Shown: piece after piece, positions 14,976 through 21,413 of the stretch
Layout of the letters: every line of letters begins with the position of its first letter
Position numbering within the stretch: the first letter of the stretch is position 1
Assembly: GCA_036569845.1 (NCBI GenBank)
Contig: DATCPY010000082.1
Location: 1-27,485, forward strand
Origin: UBA4735 sp036569845
GTDB lineage: Bacteria > Chloroflexota > Limnocylindria > P2-11E
Direction of reading: 5' to 3'
DNA: 27,485 bases
Notes under the pieces: model-generated
Seen by the model: the letters and a program-made list of their open reading frames with translations, nothing else
What the model was told of the DNA's origin: nothing
Database searches by the model: none
Translations under genes and position numbers: made by a program

Positions 14976-15671
14976 GTGACCTCCGAGAACGCGATCCCGC
15001 GCCACATCGCGATCGTCATGGACGGGAATCGCCGCTGGGCCCGCGGGCACCACCTGCCGGCCATCGCCGGGCATCGCCAGGGCGTCGAGACCATCCGCCG
15101 GACCGTGCGTGCCGCCCGTGACCGCGGCGTCGAGTACGTGACGCTCTACAGCTTCTCGACCGAGAACTGGAAGCGCGATCCCGACGAAGTCGGCGGCCTC
15201 ATGAAGCTGCTCGAGGAGACCATCCGCCGCGAGACCCCGACGCTCGTGCAGGACGGCGTGCGCCTGCGCATCATCGGCCGGCTGTCCGAGCTCTCCGACG
15301 GCGTGCGCCGGGCGATGGACGAGTCCGCGCGCGCGACGGATGCCGGCACGAACGGCACGATGACGATCGCCTTCAACTACGGCGGCCGCGCCGAGATCGT
15401 GGACGCCGTGAAGCGGCTCGTCGCCGACGGTGTGCCCGCCGACCGCATCGATGAGCAGGCCATCGCCGCGCGGCTGTACGCGCCCGAGCATCCGGATCCC
15501 GACCTGCTCATCCGCACCGGCGGCGAGCTGCGCGTCTCGAACTTCCTGTTGTGGGAGGTCGCGTACGCCGAGATGTGGGCGACGGACGTGCTGTGGCCGG
15601 ACTTCGCGGTCGAGCACCTCGATGCGGCGCTCACGTCGTACGCGCGACGCGAACGGCGGTTCGGCCGTTGA
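14976..15671 (+). CDS. uppS: Isoprenyl transferase (undecaprenyl diphosphate synthase)
   Basis: A 231-residue cis-prenyltransferase that builds the polyprenyl diphosphate carrier for cell-wall synthesis from farnesyl diphosphate and isopentenyl diphosphate. I-A-I-V-M-D-G-N-R-R-W-A carries the catalytic Asp16, and G-H-R-Q-G-V-E follows. Y-S-F-S-T-E-N-W-K-R and the C-terminal R-T-G-G-E-L-R-V-S-N-F-L-L-W-E complete the family's signature. Length is slightly shorter than E. coli UppS (253). The GTG start lies three bases after frr. The stop TGA overlaps the TTG of cdsA (TTGA). Product chain length cannot be determined here. Confidence 0.95.
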   Translation: MTSENAIPRHIAIVMDGNRRWARGHHLPAIAGHRQGVETIRRTVRAARDRGVEYVTLYSFSTENWKRDPDEVGGLMKLLEETIRRETPTLVQDGVRLRIIGRLSELSDGVRRAMDESARATDAGTNGTMTIAFNYGGRAEIVDAVKRLVADGVPADRIDEQAIAARLYAPEHPDPDLLIRTGGELRVSNFLLWEVAYAEMWATDVLWPDFAVEHLDAALTSYARRERRFGR

Positions 15672-16327
15672 ACGATCTGGGGCGCCGCACCGTCACGGGG
15701 CTCGTGTACGCGGCGGTCGTGCTCGCCGCGGCATTCGCCCCGCCCATCGCGTTCACCGCCCTCGTCGCGGTCGCTGGCGGCATCGCGCTCGTCGAGCTGT
15801 GGGCTCTGCGCCGCGCCGGCGTCGCCGGGCTCGCGGAGCTCCTCCTGCTGGTCCTCGGCATCAGCGCGCTCGCGTATCTGCGCGAGCTTGGCGACCGCGG
15901 CGCCGCGCACCCTGCGGCCGCGGGCCTGCCCGTCTGGCTGCTCCTCGCCGTCGGTGGCACGTGGGCCGCGGACGTCGGCGCGTACGTGGTCGGGTCGCTC
16001 GCGGGCCGTCGCAAGATCGCGCCGCGGATCAGCCCCGGGAAGACCTGGGAGGGCACCTTCGGCGGTGTTGGCGCCGCCGCGCTGACGGTGCTCGGGATCG
16101 CCGCGTTGTTCGGCCTGGGCCGGCCGCTCGCCGCGATCGCCGCCGTGACGATCGGTGCTATCGCGTTCGGTGGCGATCTCCTCGAGAGCTGGATGAAGCG
16201 TCGCGCGGGCGTGAAGGATTCGGGAACCATCTTTCCGGGCCACGGAGGGATGCTCGATCGCATCGATTCGCTCCTCGCGGTCGCCCTGCTCGTTGCTGGA
16301 CTGACCGCGGCAGCCGGTCTGGGATGA
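15668..16327 (+). CDS. cdsA: Phosphatidate cytidylyltransferase
   Basis: A 219-residue integral membrane CDP-diglyceride synthase making CDP-diacylglycerol from CTP and phosphatidate, the branch point for phospholipids. Five or more hydrophobic helices are visible. The family signature S-x-x-K-R-x-x-x-x-K-D-S-x-x-x-x-P-G-H-G-G-x-L-D-R-x-D-S appears near the C-terminus as S-W-M-K-R-R-A-G-V-K-D-S, then F-P-G-H-G-G-M-L-D-R-I-D-S, with the invariant acidic residues present. I chose TTG 15668, overlapping the uppS stop (TTGA), since the coding frame begins naturally there. An Ala/Val-rich membrane stretch follows immediately. Confidence 0.92.
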   Translation: MNDLGRRTVTGLVYAAVVLAAAFAPPIAFTALVAVAGGIALVELWALRRAGVAGLAELLLLVLGISALAYLRELGDRGAAHPAAAGLPVWLLLAVGGTWAADVGAYVVGSLAGRRKIAPRISPGKTWEGTFGGVGAAALTVLGIAALFGLGRPLAAIAAVTIGAIAFGGDLLESWMKRRAGVKDSGTIFPGHGGMLDRIDSLLAVALLVAGLTAAAGLG

Positions 16328-16334
16328 TGGACGA

Positions 16335-17447
16335 GTGAGCGGACCAACGCGCGTCGCGATCCTTGGCGCGACCGGCTCGATCGGCCAGCAGGCCCTCGAG
16401 GTCATCGCCGCGCATCCCGATCGGCTGGTCGTGACGGCCCTCGCCGCGCGGTCCCGGGGCGACGCGCTGAAGGCCCTCGCCGCGAAGCACGGTGTGAAGC
16501 GGACCGCCGTCGGCGACGACGACCTCACAGCGCTCGCGACCGCGGACGACGTGGATCTCGTGCTCGTCGCCACACCGGGTATCGCTGGCCTGCAGCCGAC
16601 GCTCGCCGCGCTCGCGGCCGGCAAGGACGTCGCGCTCGCGAACAAGGAGGTGCTCGTCGTCGGCGGGCACCTCGTTCGCGCGGCGAGCGGCGGAGCGGGG
16701 AAGCGGCTTCGCCCGATCGATAGCGAGCACTGCGCGCTCTGGCAATGCCTGAGCGGCGTCGATCCGTCGCGCGTCCGCCGCGTCGCCATCACTGCGTCGG
16801 GCGGCCCGTTCCGTGACCGCGCCCTCGACACGTTCGGGTCCATCACCGCGGACGAGGCGCTACGCCATCCGACGTGGCGGATGGGTCCGAAGGTCACGAT
16901 CGACTCGGCGACGCTCACGAACAAGGGATACGAGGTCGTGGAGACCCGGTGGCTCTACGACCTGCCGTACGAGCGCATCGAGGTCGTGCTGCATCCCGAG
17001 AGCGTCGTGCACGCGATGGTCGAGCTTGTCGACGGGAGCGTCATCGCGTCGATCGCCGAGCCTGACATGCGCTTGGCCATTCAATACGCGCTCCTCTTCG
17101 AGTACCTCCCGTCGTTGGCGCCCCGTTTCGAGTGGCGACGTCAGCGCGCCTTGCACTTCGGCGACGTCCAGCTCGAGCGCTACCCGTGCTTCTCGCACGT
17201 CCTGGCGACCGCCCGCGGCGGCGACCAGGGCGCGATGGTCGGACTCTCGGCCGCGGACGAGGTCGCCGTCGCGCAATTCCTCGCCGGCGAGATCACGTTC
17301 ACCGACATCGCGGGCCTTCTCCGACGCGGCGCCGAGCTGGGCGCGACGGGCGCGGGCACGGCTCGTGCCCCCCTTGATCTGGTGGACATCGTGCGGATCG
17401 ACGAGCGCGTGCGGCGTGAGCTGCAGCCTGCGGCGGCGCGGGCGTGA
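16335..17447 (+). CDS. dxr: 1-deoxy-D-xylulose 5-phosphate reductoisomerase
   Basis: A 370-residue DXP reductoisomerase, the committed NADPH-dependent step of the MEP isoprenoid pathway. The N-terminal Rossmann motif is I-L-G-A-T-G-S-I-G-Q-Q-A-L. A-N-K-E-V-L-V-V-G-G and the metal/substrate region I-D-S-E-H-C-A-L-W-Q-C-L follow. A-S-G-G-P-F-R, H-P-T-W-R-M-G-P-K-V-T-I-D-S-A-T-L-T-N-K-G, and H-P-E-S-V-V-H-A-M-V are the remaining family blocks. The C-terminal helical domain is complete. The GTG start at 16335 lies eight bases after cdsA. The stop overlaps rseP as GTGA. Along with uppS and ispG in this window it shows MEP-pathway-based isoprenoid supply. Confidence 0.95.
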   Translation: MSGPTRVAILGATGSIGQQALEVIAAHPDRLVVTALAARSRGDALKALAAKHGVKRTAVGDDDLTALATADDVDLVLVATPGIAGLQPTLAALAAGKDVALANKEVLVVGGHLVRAASGGAGKRLRPIDSEHCALWQCLSGVDPSRVRRVAITASGGPFRDRALDTFGSITADEALRHPTWRMGPKVTIDSATLTNKGYEVVETRWLYDLPYERIEVVLHPESVVHAMVELVDGSVIASIAEPDMRLAIQYALLFEYLPSLAPRFEWRRQRALHFGDVQLERYPCFSHVLATARGGDQGAMVGLSAADEVAVAQFLAGEITFTDIAGLLRRGAELGATGAGTARAPLDLVDIVRIDERVRRELQPAAARA

Positions 17448-18544
17448 GCGGGATCCTCTCGGTCTTCACGAATCTACAGACGCTCGTGCTGTTCATCGCG
17501 ACATTCACGCTCATCGTCGCGGTCCATGAATTTGGCCATTTCGCAAGCGCACGTTTACTCGGCATGAAGGTGCTCGAGTTCGCGTTCGGCTTCCCGCCGC
17601 GCCTCTGGGGCGTCCGCCGGGGCGAGACGGAGTACACGATCAACTGGATCCCGTTCGGCGGCTTCGTGCGGATCCTTGGTCAAGATGATTTCAGCATCCA
17701 TCAAGCGGGGACCGGCGATCCCCGCTCGTTCACGTCGAAGCCGTGGTGGGCGCAGGCGATCGTGCTCGCGGCCGGCGTGTTCATGAACTTCGTGCTCGCG
17801 CTGGTCATCCTCACGGTCGCCTTCATGACCGGTACGACCGCGCCGACCGGTGACGTCCGCGTGTTCGACGTGCGGCCGAATTCGCCCGCCGCCGCCGCCG
17901 GCATCCAGGTCGGCGACATCATCGTCGATGTGGATGGCGCGCCGATCCACACCGCGCGGGGCATGGTCACGCTCACCGCCAAGGCCGCGCAGAAGCAGCA
18001 GGAGCTCTCCATCGACGTCACCCGCAACGGGCAGGCGCTCCCGCCGATCAAAGCGACGCCGCGCGCCGATCCTCCGGAGGGAGAAGGCCCCCTCGGCGTC
18101 CAGCTCGAAGAAGTGCAGGCCGCGATCTCAGTGCCGCCCGCGCAGGCGTTCGGCTCGGCCGTCGGTCTCACCGGCGATGTCGTTGGCCAGATCGTCGCGC
18201 TGCCCGGCCAGCTCCTCGCGCAGCGCGCGGCGCCGAGCGGCGGCGCGCCCGTGGTCGGCGGCCCGATCGAGATCTTCCGCGTCACCGGCCAGGTCGCGCA
18301 GTTCGGCATCCCCACGTTCCTCAAGCTCATCGGCGTGCTGTCGGTGAACCTCGGCGTCATCAACATCGTCCCGTTCCCCGGGCTGGACGGCGGCCGGCTC
18401 TTCTTCGTCCTTCTCGGCGCGCTCCTGCGCCGCCGGCTCTCACCGCAGGTCGAGGCCGCGATCCACGCGGTCGGGTTCGTGCTCCTGCTCGGGCTGCTCG
18501 TCATCGTGAGCATCTCCGACATCCGCCGCGCCATCGGCGGCTAG
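17444..18544 (+). CDS. rseP: Site-2 intramembrane zinc metalloprotease (RseP family)
   Basis: A 366-residue S2P-family protease acting inside the membrane. The first helix (about 12-35) ends in the zinc motif H-E-F-G-H at 28-32. A PDZ domain lies at about 130-200 (V-R-P-N-S-P-A-A-A-A-G-I-Q-V-G-D-I-I-V-D-V-D-G). The third zinc ligand sits in N-I-V-P-F-P-G-L-D-G-G-R, near residue 312, followed by a last hydrophobic helix. In other bacteria RseP cleaves anti-sigma factors and remnant signal peptides. It is coupled to dxr by GTGA, and the cluster would usually continue into ispG. Here the island and exporter genes come between. It converges on the DNA methylase gene, 16 bases apart. Confidence 0.95.
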   Translation: MSGILSVFTNLQTLVLFIATFTLIVAVHEFGHFASARLLGMKVLEFAFGFPPRLWGVRRGETEYTINWIPFGGFVRILGQDDFSIHQAGTGDPRSFTSKPWWAQAIVLAAGVFMNFVLALVILTVAFMTGTTAPTGDVRVFDVRPNSPAAAAGIQVGDIIVDVDGAPIHTARGMVTLTAKAAQKQQELSIDVTRNGQALPPIKATPRADPPEGEGPLGVQLEEVQAAISVPPAQAFGSAVGLTGDVVGQIVALPGQLLAQRAAPSGGAPVVGGPIEIFRVTGQVAQFGIPTFLKLIGVLSVNLGVINIVPFPGLDGGRLFFVLLGALLRRRLSPQVEAAIHAVGFVLLLGLLVIVSISDIRRAIGG

Positions 18545-18560
18545 CTGCACCCTCCAGCGT

Positions 18561-19853
18561 CTAGCGGGAACGCAGGCGCCCGGGGAGCGGCAGTGACGCT
18601 AGCGAGGCAACGGTGAGATGCCGGCAACGAATGCGAAGCTGTAACAATCGGTCCACCTCAGGCGAGCCCAGCCACTTCATCAACTCGACCGCATCCGCGA
18701 GTCGTCCGCTTCTCGGTACAAGGGTCAATAGATGATTCTCGACGGCAACTGGCCGCCTGCCAGCGACGACAGCGGCAACCGCCCGGTGCTTGTCTGACGG
18801 AGACGAAGTGCGGCGGACTGCTACGAATGGTGGCTGCACCACCCGCGGTCCCGCGCCCCACTTGCTTGTAATTCGCTTGTGAATCGTCCATGGCCCTAGC
18901 TCGCGAGCCTGAATGAACGCCCGTTTCGCGTCCTTGTTGCCGTCGCGATACGCGACGATCGCCCCCACGTGAACGTCGAAAGCCGAGGCGATCTCTCCTC
19001 GTCCCGTTCCCTCCGGCCACCACGCGATTGGTCCGCCACCCTGAGCGGCCCGCCGACCGACGAGCGCGAAGACATCCACATCGGTCGTGTTGTCGAACCG
19101 CCCCAAGGGTGTGATGGAGACATCGACGAACGAGGCAGCCACGATCGTTCGAAGTCGCGCATACCGAGAGCCAGACCGAATGACATCCGGCAGAATGGCG
19201 ACGAGCCAGCCGTTTTCGTCGAGATCGCTAATCCAGCGTTCCACGAAGACCGCGGCTTTCGCCACCTTGCCCCGCATCCACGCGTGTCCGTTGGGCGCAG
19301 CCATGAGTCCGAACGGCGGATTCATGAGCACAAGGCCGCCCGACTTTGTTAGCGCCTCTGGGCGCAAACCGTCAGCGACTCGAATCCCCGGCAAGAGGTT
19401 TGGCAGTGATGCGGGGTCGACTTCGCCGCCCGCCCGAACTCTCGCAAGCAAGGCGATTCGGAGTCGCGCAGCGTCAACGAATTCCGGAACGATGTCGAAG
19501 CCGCGGAGCCGCGAGCCCCAATCGCGCAGCGTCGCCGTTGCGTCGCGACGAACCGGCAGACCATACGCGGCGGCCAACAGGAGGTCGCCTGCTCCGCACG
19601 CTGGGTCTGTGACCGTCAGTGGGCAAATGGGCAATGCCGCAAGGGCGCGACTGGTAAGGGCAGCCGGGGTGAAGAATGCGCCTAGTTCGCGACGACGAGC
19701 GAGGGGCACTGTCGCCTTAAGGCGCGTCGCGAGCGCTCCGTCGAGGAGGGGAGCGGTACGAGCTCGATCTAGACGGTTCTCGCGGAGGAGCGCGCGGAGC
19801 TCGAGCGTCGTGGGTAGGTACCCGGGCAGGCTTGAGCCGGATGGTCTGGTCAT
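18561..19853 (-). CDS. N6-adenine-specific DNA methylase (Eco57I/HsdM-like)
   Basis: A 430-residue DNA methyltransferase. G-A-F-F-T-P at 58-63 is the usual lead-in of N6 methylases. Motif I, D-P-A-C-G-A-G-D at 83-90, binds S-adenosylmethionine, and motif IV, N-P-P-F at 178-181, is the catalytic tetrapeptide for N6-adenine. The C-terminal part (about 300-430) looks like a target-recognition region, including V-E-N-H-L-L-T-L-V-P and L-R-C-R-H-L-T. No endonuclease domain is present. I chose ATG 19853; an in-frame ATG at 19994 would place the start across the divergent promoters. The predicted promoter contains a LexA box. It heads the minus side of a divergent defence-like island. Its DNA target is unknown. 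Confidence 0.85.
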   Translation of the reverse strand: MTRPSGSSLPGYLPTTLELRALLRENRLDRARTAPLLDGALATRLKATVPLARRRELGAFFTPAALTSRALAALPICPLTVTDPACGAGDLLLAAAYGLPVRRDATATLRDWGSRLRGFDIVPEFVDAARLRIALLARVRAGGEVDPASLPNLLPGIRVADGLRPEALTKSGGLVLMNPPFGLMAAPNGHAWMRGKVAKAAVFVERWISDLDENGWLVAILPDVIRSGSRYARLRTIVAASFVDVSITPLGRFDNTTDVDVFALVGRRAAQGGGPIAWWPEGTGRGEIASAFDVHVGAIVAYRDGNKDAKRAFIQARELGPWTIHKRITSKWGAGPRVVQPPFVAVRRTSSPSDKHRAVAAVVAGRRPVAVENHLLTLVPRSGRLADAVELMKWLGSPEVDRLLQLRIRCRHLTVASLASLPLPGRLRSR

Positions 19854-19908
19854 CGCGTGGATTCTGCAGTGCGCCGCACCACCGCGCCGTTCGTCCGCAC
19901 GCCCGGAG

Positions 19909-19938
19909 ACGATACAGAACGGACGTTCGGTTTGGCAA
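19909..19938 (-). promoter_or_regulatory. Promoter of the DNA methylase gene with LexA box in its spacer
   Basis: On the minus strand, TTGCCA (19938 to 19933), an 18-base spacer, and TATCGT (19914 to 19909) lie about 55 bases before the methylase ATG. The LexA box at 19917-19928 occupies the spacer, so bound LexA would exclude polymerase. Confidence 0.5.
19917..19928. promoter_or_regulatory. LexA (SOS) box, Gram-positive type
   Basis: GAAC-GGAC-GTTC is a perfect GAAC-N4-GTTC core with an R-N-R-Y centre, the same form as the two boxes at 6610-6643. It lies between the divergent methylase and HARE-HTH genes. It is 18 bases upstream of the plus-strand -35, so it should act mainly on the minus-strand promoter. 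Confidence 0.6.
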
Positions 19939-19946
19939 ATGACCGC

Positions 19947-19976
19947 TTGACAGCCGCCGGAAGCCGTGCCTATGCT
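19947..19976 (+). promoter_or_regulatory. Sigma-70 promoter of the HARE-HTH/GHKL operon
   Basis: A perfect TTGACA (19947-19952), an 18-base spacer, and TATGCT (19971-19976) point to a start at about 19983-19984, exactly at the GTG of the first gene. This is consistent with a leaderless mRNA. Confidence 0.6.
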
Positions 19977-19983
19977 CCACCAC

Positions 19984-20511
19984 GTGCGTACCACAGAAGT
20001 GCCACAGCACCGAACCGAGCGTCATTTGCTGGAGTCCATGCGCGAAGAAGCGCAGCAAGCAGTCCTGCGCCTCGAGCGCGAACTGCATGAAGCCAAGGGA
20101 AATCATTCGCGTGCTGTCGAGCGACTGGCGCACCTGCAAGCACTGCTCGCCCTCGATGAGTCAGGTGAGCACGTCGCGCGTGGAGAAACGGATATGAAAT
20201 CCCGACCCGCGTCGTCCAGTCCTGCCCGAATTGCTCGTGGCCAGCAGGTGGATTCGCGGGCTGTGAACGCGGCTGTTGATGTACTGAAGACGGCGGGAGC
20301 ACCGATGCACTACCGCGAGATCTATGCGGCGATTGAGCGCGAAGGCGTGCTCATCCGGTCCAGCAACCCCGCGAACACGCTCTTGACGAGGATGCTTCGG
20401 GACGGGCGCTTCAAGCCTGCAAGTGGCCGCGGCTTCTACGAGTTGACGTTGACCGGTGACCATCAGCACCACCGTGCCCTGTCGCAGCGGCGCGAGACGG
20501 GTGCCGCGTGA
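19984..20511 (+). CDS. HARE-HTH domain protein with N-terminal coiled coil
   Basis: A 175-residue protein. Residues about 18-58 are a charged coiled coil (A-V-L-R-L-E-R-E-L-H-E-A-K and the heptads after it). A flexible Ser/Arg-rich linker follows. Residues about 90-150 match the HARE-HTH winged helix (A-V-D-V-L-K-T-A-G-A-P-M-H-Y-R-E-I, then T-L-L-T-R-M-L-R-D-G-R-F, then G-R-G-F-Y-E-L), a domain shared by ASXL proteins, RNA polymerase delta and several restriction systems. It probably binds DNA and links chromatin or modified DNA to effectors. The GTG at 19984 coincides with the predicted transcript start; ATG 20038 is an alternative with a weak ribosome site. The stop overlaps the next gene as GTGA. 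Confidence 0.75.
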   Translation: MRTTEVPQHRTERHLLESMREEAQQAVLRLERELHEAKGNHSRAVERLAHLQALLALDESGEHVARGETDMKSRPASSSPARIARGQQVDSRAVNAAVDVLKTAGAPMHYREIYAAIEREGVLIRSSNPANTLLTRMLRDGRFKPASGRGFYELTLTGDHQHHRALSQRRETGAA

Positions 20512-21413
20512 AAATCGACGAAGCGTCTCAGCCCCAGCTCGCAGTCGCGGTCGTCTCCCGGTGCGGCGGTCGAACGCGCTTCGTTCCGTGGGAGACCGTC
20601 GCCTTGGCGATCTGGCGCGCTTTCCCAGATCGAGCTTCGCTCAGGACGGGAATGCTTCCCGATACCTACAGCATCCAGACATGGGTCTGGGACGCAAAAA
20701 CCAAACTCGGTCTGCTTGAGGGCGGCAACAGGGAAGGCGGCTGGCGCCTGACCGAAAATGGCGCGAAGTGGATCGATAGCAATCCAGAAATCGTGAGCTA
20801 CGTGCGAGCTGCGGTGCTGGACGAGTCCGAGTACTCGGGCGCGCCAGCACCGCAGCTCGTGCTCCTGTCGTTGATTCCCGGGCGGGCCATCGCCAGGCCA
20901 TGGCTTGTCGTCGATGTGTTCCGGCGGTTTCCCGCTTCATTCGGTGTTGCCCCTGATCGGCACTGGCCGGACGCCGCCATCGTCGACGACGCCGTCTCGG
21001 CGGCCGTGGATGCGAACTGGATCGTCGTCGGGCCGCAGGGCCTCGCACTTACGGCTGCAGGAGCGGAAACACGCGCAGCCACGGAACGGGCTCTCGTGCT
21101 GCATCAGGATGGAAGCACGTCGCGCCGGCGATCGATCGCATCGCAGTACGTCGAGAAGGTGGAGGCAACGGCTGCATACCGCACCTACCTCGACACGGGC
21201 GATGCTGACGCGGGCGCGGAGGTCGAGCTCTATCGACTGATCCGTTGTCCTCCGAACGCGGGCACTGCTCTCGTCGTCGCGAGCATCGCTGAATTACTGG
21301 AGAACCTCGCGCGGGCGGGTAGGTCCGACTTGGAGCAGTTCATCCGATTGTGGGCGCGGCGTTCGATTCCGGAGGTTAATGCGTCTCGTGTCATTAGTGG
21401 GGGTGACAGATGA
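20508..21413 (+). CDS. Unknown protein with probable tandem winged-helix-like repeats
   Basis: A 301-residue protein that I do not recognise. Two similar blocks suggest tandem helix-turn-helix modules. The first covers about 8-85: R-C-G-G-R-T-R-F-V-P-W-E-T-V-A-L-A-I-W-R-A-F-P, ending W-R-L-T-E-N-G-A-K-W. The second covers about 100-190: R-P-W-L-V-V-D-V-F-R-R-F-P, ending G-L-A-L-T-A-A-G. Each pairs a helical 'W-x-x-V-x-x-x-x-x-R-x-F-P' with a closing 'L-T-x-x-G' wing-like strand. The final 90 residues are helical. No nuclease signature or membrane helix is seen. It is coupled by overlapping stop/start to both neighbours (GTGA and ATGA), so it is very likely part of one complex or pathway with the HARE-HTH protein and the GHKL ATPase. 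Confidence 0.6.
   Translation: MKIDEASQPQLAVAVVSRCGGRTRFVPWETVALAIWRAFPDRASLRTGMLPDTYSIQTWVWDAKTKLGLLEGGNREGGWRLTENGAKWIDSNPEIVSYVRAAVLDESEYSGAPAPQLVLLSLIPGRAIARPWLVVDVFRRFPASFGVAPDRHWPDAAIVDDAVSAAVDANWIVVGPQGLALTAAGAETRAATERALVLHQDGSTSRRRSIASQYVEKVEATAAYRTYLDTGDADAGAEVELYRLIRCPPNAGTALVVASIAELLENLARAGRSDLEQFIRLWARRSIPEVNASRVISGGDR

Noticed and set aside
19854..19994. N-terminal extension of the methylase to an ATG at 19994
   Set aside because: The extension would run across both divergent promoters and the LexA box and carries no conserved sequence; the methylase domain is complete from 19853.
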